DNA from: CAYJPK01 sp964372035
GTDB taxonomy: Bacteria; Desulfobacterota; Desulfovibrionia; Desulfovibrionales; Desulfovibrionaceae
Direction: 5' to 3'
NCBI GenBank assembly: GCA_964372035.1
Contig: CAYJPK010000027.1
Location: 1-26,165, forward strand
DNA: 26,165 nucleotides
The notes beneath the pieces are model-generated. The model did no database searches. It was given only the letters and a program-made list of their open reading frames with translations, and had not been told where the DNA came from. Every line of letters starts with the position of its first letter. Position 1 is the first letter of the stretch. The translations under genes were made by a program, and so were the position numbers. Below are positions 8,148-17,513 of this stretch, piece by piece.

Positions 8148-9434
8148 ATGACAAAGCGTAACTATATAGTGGTTGGAGCAGGCAGTTCAGGTAGTGCAGT
8201 TTGTAAATTAATTTGCGCACTTGGGCATAATGTATTATTGCTTGAGAAAAACCCAAATAATATTAATGCAGCTATTAAAGAGCTTGAAACAAGCGGTAAA
8301 ATAGAAATTAAATGCGGTGAACATCATACAAGTGACTTTGAAAATTGCGATTTAATTATTTTAAGCCCAGGTGTTCCTTTAAATGCAATCAAAAGCTTTA
8401 CTGTTGATAAAGAAATTTTATCTGAAACTGAATTTGCGTGGGAAATTTTAAAAGAAAAATTGCAAGAGGGTGATAAAATTTTAGCAGTAACAGGCACAAG
8501 TGGTAAAACAACAACAGTCAGCCTTTGTGAAGCAATGCTAAAGGCTCATGGCTATGAGGTTTTCTTAGGTGGAAATATAGGAACTCCGCTATCAGAGTAT
8601 GTGCTTGAAAGAATGAATAATCGCAAGAAAGCTGATGTAATCGTGCTTGAATTATCAAGCTTTCAGCTTCAGACCTGTAAGAAATTTTGTCCGCATGTAA
8701 GCATGATTTTAAATGTTAGCGAGAATCATCTCGACCATCATAAAGACATGCAAGAATATATTGATGCAAAATTTAATATTGGCTTGAATCAAGATGAAAA
8801 TGATTATTTTTTAATAACTCAAGAATTGTGTGAACTTGCAAAAAATTACGATATTAAAGCAAAAAAAGAAATCATTGAGCTAAATAATGAATTTACTGAA
8901 ATGAATTTGTTTGGCAAACATAATAAATTCAATATTTCATGTGCTTACAGTGCATGCGAAAAGTTTGGTGTTAGTTTAAGTGAAGCTCAAAAAGCTGTAA
9001 AAGAATTTAAGTCGCCACCACATCGCCTAGAGCACGTGAAAACTGTGAATGAAGTTGTGTATGTTAATGATTCTAAGGGTACAACAGTTGCTTCACTTAA
9101 GGTTGCCTTAGAGGCTTTTGAAAATCCAGTTTTGCTACTTATGGGTGGAAAGTTTAAAGGTGGAGATTTAGAATCATTGCACGGACTTATAAAAAATAAA
9201 GTTAAGGCTCTTGCTTTATATGGTGCGAGTCGTGAAATTTTTGAAGAAGCATTTAAGGGCTTAACAGAAATTTACTATGATGAAAAGCTAGAAGATGCAG
9301 TTAAACGCTTAAAAATATTGGCTAAAAGTAGAGATATAATTTTACTTTCACCAGCTACTGCAAGCTTTGATCAATACAAAAATTATCTTGAGCGTGGAGA
9401 AGATTTTAAAAGAGTTGTTATGGAGCTAGTTTAG
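8148..9434 (+). CDS. murD: MurD, UDP-MurNAc-L-Ala--D-glutamate ligase
   Basis: MurD adds D-glutamate to UDP-MurNAc-L-Ala in the cytoplasm, using ATP. An N-terminal Rossmann-like glycine-rich turn (VVGAGSSGSAV, about residues 8-18) binds the UDP part. The ATP loop GTSGKTT is at 116-122, followed by GNIGTP and LELSSFQL, both typical of MurD. VNDSKGTTVAS in the third domain is another family block. At 428 residues it is slightly shorter than many MurD proteins but has all three domains. The upstream GAG is a poor ribosome binding site, and close coupling to mraY probably drives translation. The stop TAG is followed directly by the ftsW ATG. Confidence 0.96.
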   Translation: MTKRNYIVVGAGSSGSAVCKLICALGHNVLLLEKNPNNINAAIKELETSGKIEIKCGEHHTSDFENCDLIILSPGVPLNAIKSFTVDKEILSETEFAWEILKEKLQEGDKILAVTGTSGKTTTVSLCEAMLKAHGYEVFLGGNIGTPLSEYVLERMNNRKKADVIVLELSSFQLQTCKKFCPHVSMILNVSENHLDHHKDMQEYIDAKFNIGLNQDENDYFLITQELCELAKNYDIKAKKEIIELNNEFTEMNLFGKHNKFNISCAYSACEKFGVSLSEAQKAVKEFKSPPHRLEHVKTVNEVVYVNDSKGTTVASLKVALEAFENPVLLLMGGKFKGGDLESLHGLIKNKVKALALYGASREIFEEAFKGLTEIYYDEKLEDAVKRLKILAKSRDIILLSPATASFDQYKNYLERGEDFKRVVMELV

Positions 9435-10589
9435 ATGCAAAATACAAGATTAATTAAACCGCAACCAGCGAAAAAAATACTTAGTGCTTATAAGCAGGAT
9501 TTAGGGGCTTATGACTGGTGGTTAGTTGCGCTTGTATTAATGCTTTTAGGCGTTGGGCTTGTTATGGTATTATCAGCTAGTGGCATCATGGCAGAAACAA
9601 CAACTGGCGATAAATATTACTTTTTTAGAAGGCAAGTACTTTTTGCTGGAATTGGCGGATTGTTATTAATTATTGGTGCGAATTTACCACGAGAAATAAT
9701 GAATAAGTGGCATTATCCGGCATTATTCATTGCAGGACTCATGCTTATTTTGACCTTAACACCGCTAGGGACAAAGGTTAATGGTGCTAGTCGTTGGCTA
9801 TCGTTAAAAATCTTTTCAATTCAACCACTTGAAGTTGCAAAGATTGCTTTAGTGCTTTATTTGGCTTATTTTATGAGTGCAAAGCAAACATTAATTAAGA
9901 CCTTTAGTAAGGGTGTAATTCCGCCATTTTTAATAACTTTTGCGATGTGTGGTTTATTGTTGTTACAGCCAGATTTTGGTGGTGCAGTTTTGCTTTCAGC
10001 AATTCTTTTTTGCATGTGCCTTATGGGTGGAACGAGGTTTATTTATTTATTTACATCATTAGTTGGAGCAATAGGTATTGCTATTGCTTTAGTTATACAT
10101 TCGCCGTACCGTGCTAGACGCTTAACAGCATTTTTAGATCCGTTTGAAAATGCAAGAGATGCTGGCTATCAATTAGTTCAATCATTATACGCCTTTGGTT
10201 CTGGTGGTTTTACTGGCGTAGGACTTGGAGCTAGCACTCAAAAAATGCAATACTTACCAGAAGCACATAACGACTTTATTATGGCGATACTTGGCGAGGA
10301 ATGGGGATTTTTTGGTGTAAGTATTGTGATGTTAATATTTTTGCTGTTCTTTGTAAGAATCTATAAAATTATTAGTGGACAAAAAGATTTGCGTGACAGG
10401 CTCACCGCCTTTGGGCTTGGATTAATCATTGCTCTTGGTGCACTTTTAAATTTAGCTGTTGTAATGGGAATGGCTCCACCAAAGGGCGTGCCGATGCCGT
10501 TCATTAGTTATGGTGGAAGTAACTTAGTTGTATGTCTAATTTGCGTCGGTTTATTATTAAATTACTCTAGAACAGTGCAGAACAAATGA
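9435..10589 (+). CDS. ftsW: FtsW, septal SEDS peptidoglycan glycosyltransferase
   Basis: FtsW polymerises lipid II into glycan strands at the septum together with FtsI. It is a polytopic SEDS protein of 384 residues with about ten membrane segments. Conserved blocks include LMVLSASGIMA-like residues in the first helix region, NGASRWL, QPDFGGAVLL, the periplasmic LPEAHNDFIMAILGEEWGF loop, and the terminal PFISYGGSNL signature. Position between murD and murG and the presence of ftsI upstream favour FtsW over its paralogue RodA. It has no gap from murD and overlaps murG as ATGA at 10586-10589. The N-terminal cytoplasmic tail of about 30 residues is basic. Confidence 0.96.
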   Translation: MQNTRLIKPQPAKKILSAYKQDLGAYDWWLVALVLMLLGVGLVMVLSASGIMAETTTGDKYYFFRRQVLFAGIGGLLLIIGANLPREIMNKWHYPALFIAGLMLILTLTPLGTKVNGASRWLSLKIFSIQPLEVAKIALVLYLAYFMSAKQTLIKTFSKGVIPPFLITFAMCGLLLLQPDFGGAVLLSAILFCMCLMGGTRFIYLFTSLVGAIGIAIALVIHSPYRARRLTAFLDPFENARDAGYQLVQSLYAFGSGGFTGVGLGASTQKMQYLPEAHNDFIMAILGEEWGFFGVSIVMLIFLLFFVRIYKIISGQKDLRDRLTAFGLGLIIALGALLNLAVVMGMAPPKGVPMPFISYGGSNLVVCLICVGLLLNYSRTVQNK

Positions 10590-11665
10590 AAGTATTGTTA
10601 ACAACAGGTGGCACTGGAGGTCATGTTTTTCCTTGTATCGCAGTTGCAAAAGTATTGCAAAGTCAGGGGGTTGAATGTTTATTCGTTGGTACGAATAAAG
10701 GGCAAGAAAAAATATGGGCTAAAAATGCAGGATTAAATTTCCAAGGGCTTGATGTTTCAGGAGTTCTTGGTAGAGGTTTTAAGGCTATAAGGGCTATTTT
10801 TGACTTAAGCCGCGCAAGCATTGAAGCTATTAAAATTATAAGACAATTTAAACCAGATGTTGTAGTTGGTTTTGGATCATATGCATCATTTGCAAGCTTA
10901 GCAGCAGCAAGTTTATGCAGAGTTCCAATAATTATTCATGAACAAAATGCTTATGCTGGATTAACAAACAGAATACTAGGAAAATTGGCGCATAAAGTTT
11001 GCTTATCAATGGAAGATGGCGCTGGTAATTTTTCTAAAGATAAAACGGTTTTAACTGGTAATCCTGTTCGTGAAGATATTGTAAATGCGCAAAAAAGTGA
11101 GCGTGCTCTAGCTAGCAAAAATTTGCTAGTGCTTGGTGGCAGTCAGGGTGCAAAAGCAATAAATTCTTTGATATTATCGTCACTTACTCGTTTAAATGAA
11201 CAAGGTGTTAATATCTTACATCAATGTGGTAAGAATGATTATGAAAGGGTGAAAAGTGCATATCATGCCTTTGGTTTAGCAGAAAAACACAGGGTTCAAC
11301 CCTTTGTAGATGATATGGTAAGCGCATATGATTTTGCTGACATAGTCATTGCAAGAGCTGGGGCAAGCACAGTTGCAGAAGTTTGTGCTTTTGGTAAGTG
11401 TGCAGTTTATATCCCTTTTCCTTATGCAACTCATGATCATCAGACTTTTAATGCAAATGAAGTATGTAAAAATGGCGCAAGTATAATGTTTAGCGAGAAA
11501 GATTTTAGTAAAAATGATGTAATTCAAAGTATTCTAGACTTGCTAAATGATAAAGAAAAATTGAATGAAATGGGACAAAAAGCTAAAAAAATGGCGAAGC
11601 TTAATGCCGCACAAGATGTAGCAAAAGTTATTATTGATACAATAAGGCAAAAAAATGAGAAATAG
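10586..11665 (+). CDS. murG: MurG, lipid II-forming N-acetylglucosaminyltransferase
   Basis: MurG is a GT28 enzyme on the inner face of the cytoplasmic membrane. It transfers GlcNAc from UDP-GlcNAc to lipid I to give lipid II. The first glycine-rich loop GGTGGH is at residues 8-13, followed by HEQNAYAGLTNRIL and the second loop LGGSQGAKAIN. The UDP-GlcNAc site ARAGASTVAEV and PFPYATHDHQTFNA are intact. The length of 359 residues is normal. The start overlaps the ftsW stop, and the 3' end overlaps murC by 11 bases. Confidence 0.97.
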   Translation: MKVLLTTGGTGGHVFPCIAVAKVLQSQGVECLFVGTNKGQEKIWAKNAGLNFQGLDVSGVLGRGFKAIRAIFDLSRASIEAIKIIRQFKPDVVVGFGSYASFASLAAASLCRVPIIIHEQNAYAGLTNRILGKLAHKVCLSMEDGAGNFSKDKTVLTGNPVREDIVNAQKSERALASKNLLVLGGSQGAKAINSLILSSLTRLNEQGVNILHQCGKNDYERVKSAYHAFGLAEKHRVQPFVDDMVSAYDFADIVIARAGASTVAEVCAFGKCAVYIPFPYATHDHQTFNANEVCKNGASIMFSEKDFSKNDVIQSILDLLNDKEKLNEMGQKAKKMAKLNAAQDVAKVIIDTIRQKNEK

Positions 11666-13013
11666 AGTTGGTTCGATATACATGATAGGAATTGGCGGTT
11701 CAGGAATGAGCGGCATAGCAGAGATTTTGTTAAACCTTGGTTATGAAGTTTATGGCTCTGATATGTCTAGCTCCAAAACTGTTGCTAATTTGCAGGCTCT
11801 GGGAGCTAATATCTATATTGGACACGATGCGAAAAATGTTCAACAAGTTGATGTTGTGGTAAAATCAACAGCAATTTCAGATGATAACCCTGAAATTGTG
11901 CAAGCGAAAAGCCTTGGAATTCCAGTTATTGCAAGGGCAGAAATGTTGGCTGAGCTAATGCGTCTTCGCCGTGGCATAGCTGTTGCTGGAACTCATGGCA
12001 AAACAACAACAACTTCATTTGTGTCAGCAATTTTTGATGAAGCAGCTCTTGATCCAACAGTTGTTATTGGTGGCTTGTTAAATGCTTATGGCTCAAATGC
12101 CCACCTTGGTAGTGGCGATTATTTAATTGCAGAAGCAGATGAGTCTGATGGTTCATTTTTATGCTTATTTTCATTAATTAATATTGTGACTAATATTGAT
12201 AAAGATCATATTGATTTTTATGGTGACCAAGAAGCAATTGATAAAGCCTTTATACAATTTATGAACTCGATTCCATTTTATGGATTAAATGTTGTATGTG
12301 GTGATGATGCGGGAATTCAGCGTTTAATTAGTCAAGTAAAACGCCCTGTTATGACTTATGGCTTTGAAGAGAACAATAGAATAAGAGCTGAAGTTATTGA
12401 ATGTGCAAGAACAAGTTGCTTCAAAGTATTCTTAGACAATGAATTACTAGGTGAAGTGACTTTGTCACAGCCAGGAAAACATAATGTTTTAAATGCCTTA
12501 GCAGCTATTGGCGTTGCTCTTGATGTTGGTATTGAATTTGAAGTTGCAGCTCGTGGATTAAGTAATTTTGGTGGAGTTGGTAGACGTTTTGAGCTTAAAG
12601 GCGAAAAAGATGGCGTAATCGTAATAGATGATTATGGGCATCACCCAGTTGAAATCAAGGCGACAGTAGAAACAATGCTTGCGGCCTATCCTGATAGAAG
12701 ATTAGTTGTAGCATTTCAACCGCATAGATTTAGCAGAACTCAAGCTTTGTTTGGTGATTTTTGCACCTGCTTTGCTGGAATTGATAAATTATTATTAACT
12801 GAAATTTACGGAGCATCTGAAAGTCCGATTGCTGGTGTTAATGGCTTAAATCTAGCACAAGGCATCAAGCAAGTATCTAAAATTGAAGTAGATTTTTATC
12901 AAGACATGGAAGAACTGGCGTCTAACTTAAATTCAATTTTGCAAGAAGGTGATATTTTCTTAACACTTGGAGCTGGTTCAATTACAAACTTAGGTCCTCG
13001 CTTTTTGGCTTAA
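11655..13013 (+). CDS. murC: MurC, UDP-MurNAc--L-alanine ligase
   Basis: MurC adds the first amino acid, L-alanine, to UDP-MurNAc with ATP in the cytoplasm. It starts with a nucleotide-binding turn, IGIGGSGMSGIAEIL (about residues 11-25), and YGSDMS. The ATP loop GTHGKTTT is at 112-119, the His distinguishing it from MurD, MurE and MurF. EADESDGSFL and DDYGHHPVEI are further MurC signatures. The 452 residues are typical. The start lies in the 3' end of murG with an 11-base overlap, the same length as the murF/mraY overlap. The stop is followed after nine bases by murB. Confidence 0.97.
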   Translation: MRNRVGSIYMIGIGGSGMSGIAEILLNLGYEVYGSDMSSSKTVANLQALGANIYIGHDAKNVQQVDVVVKSTAISDDNPEIVQAKSLGIPVIARAEMLAELMRLRRGIAVAGTHGKTTTTSFVSAIFDEAALDPTVVIGGLLNAYGSNAHLGSGDYLIAEADESDGSFLCLFSLINIVTNIDKDHIDFYGDQEAIDKAFIQFMNSIPFYGLNVVCGDDAGIQRLISQVKRPVMTYGFEENNRIRAEVIECARTSCFKVFLDNELLGEVTLSQPGKHNVLNALAAIGVALDVGIEFEVAARGLSNFGGVGRRFELKGEKDGVIVIDDYGHHPVEIKATVETMLAAYPDRRLVVAFQPHRFSRTQALFGDFCTCFAGIDKLLLTEIYGASESPIAGVNGLNLAQGIKQVSKIEVDFYQDMEELASNLNSILQEGDIFLTLGAGSITNLGPRFLA

Positions 13014-13022
13014 GGTACTAAA

Positions 13023-13901
13023 ATGATGCAAGATTTATATTTAAAAAACTTAACTTCAATTGGTCTTGGTGGAAAAGTTCTTGATTTAATTGAATTAGAT
13101 ATTAATAGCGATTTTGCAAGGCTTGAAGATTTAAAGAAAAATGGTGCAGTGCTAAAAAATTTAGGTAATGGTACTAATATCTTAGCTAGTGATAATGATT
13201 TGAATTATGTGTTGCTAAAGCCAAAATATAGCGATGATATTAGAATCATAGCTGAAAATGACAATAGTGTCATAATTCAAATAGATGCAGGTTTAAACTT
13301 GGCACGCTTAGTGAGCTACAGCGTTAAAAAAGGCTTAAAGGGTCTTGAGGGTCTTGGAGGAGTTCCAGGGCAAATTGGCGGAGCACTTGCTATGAATGCG
13401 GGCTCTTACGGTTGTGAAATAGGTTCATTAATTAAGAATGTTAAGGTTTTTAGTTTTAAATATGGCATAGCTGATTACAGCTTAAGTGAATTAGAGCTTG
13501 ATTATCGTAGCTTTAAAATTAAGGCTTTAAAAGATGAATTTTTATTTATTTTAGGCGCAAATTTAGAGTTTCAAAAGGCAGATAGTGATGAACTATATAC
13601 AGTTTTGAAAGAGAATTTGCAAAAAAAGAAGGCAACTCAACCAATAACTGCAAAAAGTGGTGGCTGTTTATTTAAAAATCCACCAAACAACTCAGCTGGT
13701 AAACTTCTTGATTTATCAGGTTTAAAAGGTTTTGAGCTTGGCGGCATGGCATTATCAAGTATGCATGCAAATTTTTTAGTAAATACAGGCAATGGAACGA
13801 GCGCGCAAGCCTTTGAATTGATAGAAATTGCAAAAGAAAAAGTGGCAATGAAATTTAATATAGATTTGCATGAGGAGCTAATAATATGGTCAGAGGACTA
13901 A
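13023..13901 (+). CDS. murB: MurB, UDP-N-acetylenolpyruvoylglucosamine reductase
   Basis: MurB reduces the enolpyruvyl group to give UDP-MurNAc, using FAD and NADPH. FAD-binding segments are visible at NLGNGTNIL (47-54) and GGVPGQIGGALAMNAGSYG (112-130), and the catalytic Arg is probably R162 in DYRS. The proton-donor position, Ser in E. coli, is C215 in SGGCLFKNP, a natural variant in many MurB proteins. The likely catalytic Glu is E284 or E285 near the C terminus. At 292 residues it belongs to the shorter type II class. AAGG (13012-13015) supports the ATG at 13023. It overlaps ftsQ by 16 bases. Confidence 0.95.
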   Translation: MMQDLYLKNLTSIGLGGKVLDLIELDINSDFARLEDLKKNGAVLKNLGNGTNILASDNDLNYVLLKPKYSDDIRIIAENDNSVIIQIDAGLNLARLVSYSVKKGLKGLEGLGGVPGQIGGALAMNAGSYGCEIGSLIKNVKVFSFKYGIADYSLSELELDYRSFKIKALKDEFLFILGANLEFQKADSDELYTVLKENLQKKKATQPITAKSGGCLFKNPPNNSAGKLLDLSGLKGFELGGMALSSMHANFLVNTGNGTSAQAFELIEIAKEKVAMKFNIDLHEELIIWSED

Positions 13902-14779
13902 AAAGCTCCACAAGAAATAAGAATAGGTATGAGCCACGCAAAGATATAAAAGTTAAACCTTTGCGCAAAAATACAGGCAACACAAGGCGAGAAGTTAAAA
14001 AAGAAAGACAGCCAAGAAATTATAATTTTAATTCACAAGGCTTAGTTAATTTCAAGATTTTTATTAACTTAACCTTGAGCATAATTGTAAGTTTATGCGT
14101 GCTGGGTACTATGGTTTTTGGATTATTTTTTGCTTATAAATATGTGACGACAAGTGATTATTTTGCAATTAAAGATATTAAAATTATAGGCAATTCACAT
14201 TTTAGTAGTGAATCCATTTTAAAAACAATTGGCATTAAGGCTGGAGATAATAGTTTTGCGATAAATATTTCTGACATTGAAGAAAGCTTAGCCTCAACGC
14301 CTTGGGTAGAAAGTGTTTCAGTCAAGCGCTATTTGCCAGATAGATTTGATATTGTGATTAATGAAAAATTACCGGTGTTTTGGGTAAATAAAGATAATGC
14401 ATTATACTATGCCGATATTGAGGGTAATTTAATTGCTCCACTCGAGGCAAAAAATTTCTTATCGCTTCCAACACTTGAGCTTGGAGTTGGTGGGGATTTA
14501 GTTTTACCACAATTAGGTAGTTTTATAGAAATTTTATCTAAGACTGACATGCCAATAGAAATTGGCAATGCTTCATGGGTTAAATTATCGGTGGCAAAGG
14601 GATTTGAAATCTACCTTGAAAAGCATGATTTAATTCTAAGCATTGCAAAAGATTCATGGAACGAGAATTTAGAGAATTTAGGCTTGGTTTTAAAGGACTT
14701 AGCCATTAGAGGCGAGATTAAAGAAGCATCAGAAATCATTGCAAGCGATGGTTCAGTTTGGGTTTTAAAAGAAAAATAA
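13886..14779 (+). CDS. ftsQ: FtsQ, cell division protein with POTRA domain
   Basis: FtsQ is a bitopic inner membrane protein that links FtsL-FtsB to the divisome. The first 55 residues are strongly basic and cytoplasmic, a hydrophobic helix spans about 57-84, and a POTRA domain follows at about 92-160, with IKIIGNSHFSSESI and TPWVESVSVKRYLPDRFDI as its recognisable parts. The rest is the FtsQ beta domain. The 297 residues are normal. GGAG about eight bases before the ATG supports the start, which overlaps murB. It ends the first packed block; a 111-base gap with regulatory structure precedes ftsA. Confidence 0.92.
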   Translation: MVRGLKSSTRNKNRYEPRKDIKVKPLRKNTGNTRREVKKERQPRNYNFNSQGLVNFKIFINLTLSIIVSLCVLGTMVFGLFFAYKYVTTSDYFAIKDIKIIGNSHFSSESILKTIGIKAGDNSFAINISDIEESLASTPWVESVSVKRYLPDRFDIVINEKLPVFWVNKDNALYYADIEGNLIAPLEAKNFLSLPTLELGVGGDLVLPQLGSFIEILSKTDMPIEIGNASWVKLSVAKGFEIYLEKHDLILSIAKDSWNENLENLGLVLKDLAIRGEIKEASEIIASDGSVWVLKEK

Positions 14780-14816
14780 TAAATTTCTTAATTTTTTTTA
14801 AATTTTTTATCTTGTA

Positions 14817-14860
14817 AGTCTAGACTTTTTGTAGATTTTATGCCTAAAATAGTCTAGACA
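14817..14860. promoter_or_regulatory. Nested dyad with two GTCTAGAC palindromes upstream of ftsA
   Basis: The 8-base palindrome GTCTAGAC occurs at 14818-14825 and again at 14852-14859, 34 bases apart, each preceded by A. Between them ATTTTA-TGCC-TAAAAT (14835-14850) is a perfect six-base stem with a four-base loop. The two outer copies can also pair with each other (nine pairs) around the inner hairpin, leaving an eight-base bulge. Either a two-site operator or an RNA hairpin is possible. No T-run follows on the + strand, so it is not an ordinary terminator for ftsQ. Confidence 0.5.
14821..14850 (+). promoter_or_regulatory. Possible promoter for ftsA-ftsZ
   Basis: TAGACT (14821-14826) is a four-of-six -35 match and TAAAAT (14845-14850) a five-of-six -10 match, 18 bases apart. 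The -35 lies inside the first GTCTAGAC palindrome and the second palindrome starts just after the -10. A regulator bound to both would cover the promoter. Support is by consensus only. Confidence 0.35.
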
Positions 14861-14890
14861 TACAACAATACTAAAAACGATGGGGTAAAG

Positions 14891-16126
14891 ATGGCGCGTT
14901 CAGAGCTACTTGTCGGCTTAGACATAGGCACAACTAAAATATGTGCCGTTGTCGGAGAGCCTAATGAGAATGGGGGAATTGATATTATTGGTATCGGTTC
15001 TAGCCCATCAAATGGTTTGCGCAAGGGCGTTGTAGTAAACATTGAGCAAACAGTGCAGTCAATAAACAAGGCTTTGGAAGATGCAAAGCTTATGGCTGGT
15101 TGTGATATCGGAACTGTGTATGCAGGAATTGCAGGTAGTCACATCACAGGCTTTAATAGCCACGGTGTGATAGCAGTTAAAGGCGGCGAAGTCACAGCAA
15201 GAGATATTGAAAGAGCGCTTGATGCTGCAAAAGCAATAGCAATGCCACTTGATCGTCAAATTATTCACGTTTTGCCGCAAGAGTATATTGTTGATGCACA
15301 AACAGGAATAGCTGATCCACTTGGTATGGCAGGAGTTCGCCTTGAGGTGAACGTGCATATCGTGACTGGTGCAGTTACTTCAGCATCTAACATTGTAAAT
15401 TCTTGTCGTCGAAGCGGGCTTGAAGTTGCTGATATCGTTCTTGAGTCACTTGCCTCAGCAAAAGCCGTTTTATCGGACGAGGAACGAGAAATTGGCGTCG
15501 CATTAGTTGACCTTGGCGGTGGAACTAGTGATATTGCAATTTTTGTGAAAGATTCAATTCAGTACACAGGAGTTGTAGCACTTGGCGGTCAAAACTTGAC
15601 CAATGATATTGCATTTGGACTTAGAACACCAATGGCTTCAGCAGAGCGCATCAAAAAAGATTTTGGTTGTGCAATAGCTGAAATGGTTCGTCCAGATGAA
15701 TATATTGAAGTTCCAAGTGTTGGGGGTCGTGATGCAAGAAGGGTGTCACGTCAAGTTTTAGCAGAGATTTGCGAACCAAGAATGGAAGAGCTTTTAACCT
15801 TAATTGATCAAGAGCTTATACGTTCTGGCTATAAAAATCAAATTGGTGCTGGTGTTGTTTTAACTGGTGGCACTTCGCTTATTCAAGGTTGCCAAGACCT
15901 TGCAGAGCAAATCTTTGATTTACCAACAAGAATTGGTTATCCACGTTGCATTGATGGCTTAAAAGACATGGTAAATGATCCAAAATATGCAACAGCTGTA
16001 GGTCTTTTATGTTTTGGAGAAGAAAGCGAAAATGTGGAGCAAAGGTTTGACCGAAATGCAAGTGACGAAAGTATCGTCAATTCAGTTTTTGGTCGCATGA
16101 GGAAGTGGTTTAATGAAATTTCTTAA
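14891..16126 (+). CDS. ftsA: FtsA, actin-like divisome protein and FtsZ membrane anchor
   Basis: FtsA is an actin-fold ATPase that tethers FtsZ filaments to the membrane and recruits later division proteins. The first phosphate loop is GLDIGTTKICAVVGE (about 9-23), the second is VDLGGGTSDIA, and the adenosine motif is VVLTGGTSLIQG. The inserted 1C domain and a C-terminal amphipathic helix (FGRMRKWFNEIS) for membrane binding are present. The 411 residues are normal. GGGG (14882-14885) precedes the ATG at a suitable distance; the earlier ATG at 14880 is out of frame. ftsZ follows after 34 bases. Confidence 0.96.
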   Translation: MARSELLVGLDIGTTKICAVVGEPNENGGIDIIGIGSSPSNGLRKGVVVNIEQTVQSINKALEDAKLMAGCDIGTVYAGIAGSHITGFNSHGVIAVKGGEVTARDIERALDAAKAIAMPLDRQIIHVLPQEYIVDAQTGIADPLGMAGVRLEVNVHIVTGAVTSASNIVNSCRRSGLEVADIVLESLASAKAVLSDEEREIGVALVDLGGGTSDIAIFVKDSIQYTGVVALGGQNLTNDIAFGLRTPMASAERIKKDFGCAIAEMVRPDEYIEVPSVGGRDARRVSRQVLAEICEPRMEELLTLIDQELIRSGYKNQIGAGVVLTGGTSLIQGCQDLAEQIFDLPTRIGYPRCIDGLKDMVNDPKYATAVGLLCFGEESENVEQRFDRNASDESIVNSVFGRMRKWFNEIS

Positions 16127-16160
16127 TAACATGAATATATAGAATTGCTAGGGGTGTAGT

Positions 16161-17477
16161 ATGTCTGAATTAGCGTTAATTAAAGTAATTGGTGTAGGCG
16201 GTGGCGGCGGTAATGCTGTTAAAAATATGATTTCATCAGAGCTTAAGGGTGTGCATTTTGTGTGTGCAAATACTGATGCTCAAGCTATTAAAGGTTTTGA
16301 CTCTGATGTCACTTGCATTCAAATTGGTGATAAATTGACACAAGGGCTTGGAGCTGGTGCAAATCCACAAGTTGGTAAAGAAGCAGCTCAAGAAAGCTTA
16401 GCAGCTATTAAAGAAGCTATTATTGGCTCTAACATGTTATTCGTTACAGCTGGTATGGGCGGCGGAACTGGTACTGGTGCTGCTCCTGTTGTAGCTCAAG
16501 CGGCAAAAGAGCTTGGTATCTTAACAGTAGGTATTGTTACTCGTCCTTTTGGCTTTGAAGGTGATAAGCGCAAAAAGGCAGCTGAACAAGGTATAGCTGA
16601 ACTTAGACAATATGTTGATAGCTTGATTGTGATTCCTAACGAACGCCTTTTAACTATTGCACCTAAGAACGCAAAATTAAAAGAAATGTTCTTACAGGCT
16701 GATAATGTTTTAAATGCAGCTGTTCGTGGTATTTCAGATTTAATCACAAATCCTGGCTATATCAACCTTGACTTTGCAGATGTTACAACAGCAATGCGTG
16801 ACTCTGGCTTAGCAATGATGGGAACTGGTCATGCAACAGGTGAAACAAGAGCTATTGATGCTGCTAGAATGGCAATAACAAGTCCTCTTTTAGATGATAT
16901 TTCAATTTCTGGTGCTAAGTCTGTAATCGTTAATATTTCTGCTAGCGATGATATGACTATTTCAGAATTCCAAGAAGCAGCTGAATACATTAAAGAATCT
17001 TCTGCTGGAATTGGTGGTGATGCCCATATCTTTATTGGTATGTCATTTGATGAAAGCTTAGGTGAGGAAGTGATCGTAACAGTTATTGCAACTGGAGTTG
17101 AGCAGCAAGGTCAAGCAACAAATCCTGTAAGTTTTGGAGCAGCACCAACTTTAAATACTGCAAATACTCATGGTCAAGCTCAAAGCGCAAAAGTAAGTTC
17201 TTTTGCAGCGCAAAACCCTAACACTATGCAATTAAATTCACAAATTAATGGCAAGATTGTTACTCCAGCGGCTGTTACTTCTACTGTTGAAGAAAATGCA
17301 AATATGAGAGCAAGAACAGCTCAGGTTTCAAATGAAGAAATGTTTGAGCGTCCAACTTTTGCACGTGTTCCTAAAAAGGAAAGTAGCATAAACGCTCATA
17401 ATCCTGGTAAAGAAGAATTTATTTTAGATGATAGTGATTTTGACATTCCAGCATTTATTCGCAGACAGGCTAATTAA
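16161..17477 (+). CDS. ftsZ: FtsZ, tubulin-like division GTPase
   Basis: FtsZ polymerises with GTP into the Z ring at midcell. The tubulin signature GMGGGTGTG is at residues 98-106, with the N-terminal GVGGGGGNAV turn, TRPFGFEG and the T7-loop region NLDFADV (about 206-212). A variable linker rich in Gln, Asn, Ala and Thr covers roughly 320-422. The C-terminal peptide DFDIPAFIRR (426-435) is the expected binding site for FtsA and other partners. The 438 residues are somewhat longer than E. coli FtsZ because of the linker. AGGGGTG gives a strong ribosome binding site. A terminator lies 36 bases after the stop. Confidence 0.98.
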   Translation: MSELALIKVIGVGGGGGNAVKNMISSELKGVHFVCANTDAQAIKGFDSDVTCIQIGDKLTQGLGAGANPQVGKEAAQESLAAIKEAIIGSNMLFVTAGMGGGTGTGAAPVVAQAAKELGILTVGIVTRPFGFEGDKRKKAAEQGIAELRQYVDSLIVIPNERLLTIAPKNAKLKEMFLQADNVLNAAVRGISDLITNPGYINLDFADVTTAMRDSGLAMMGTGHATGETRAIDAARMAITSPLLDDISISGAKSVIVNISASDDMTISEFQEAAEYIKESSAGIGGDAHIFIGMSFDESLGEEVIVTVIATGVEQQGQATNPVSFGAAPTLNTANTHGQAQSAKVSSFAAQNPNTMQLNSQINGKIVTPAAVTSTVEENANMRARTAQVSNEEMFERPTFARVPKKESSINAHNPGKEEFILDDSDFDIPAFIRRQAN

Positions 17478-17513
17478 TTTTTAAATATTATATCTTTTGT
17501 TTTAGGCTATTTT

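Noticed and set aside
13664..13690. C215 in MurB as an inactivating change
   Set aside because: Cys at the proton-donor position is a natural alternative to Ser in many MurB proteins, and the rest of the site is intact.
14781..14810. T-rich tract after ftsQ as a terminator
   Set aside because: No stem precedes the T-runs; the nearby dyad lies after them on the + strand.
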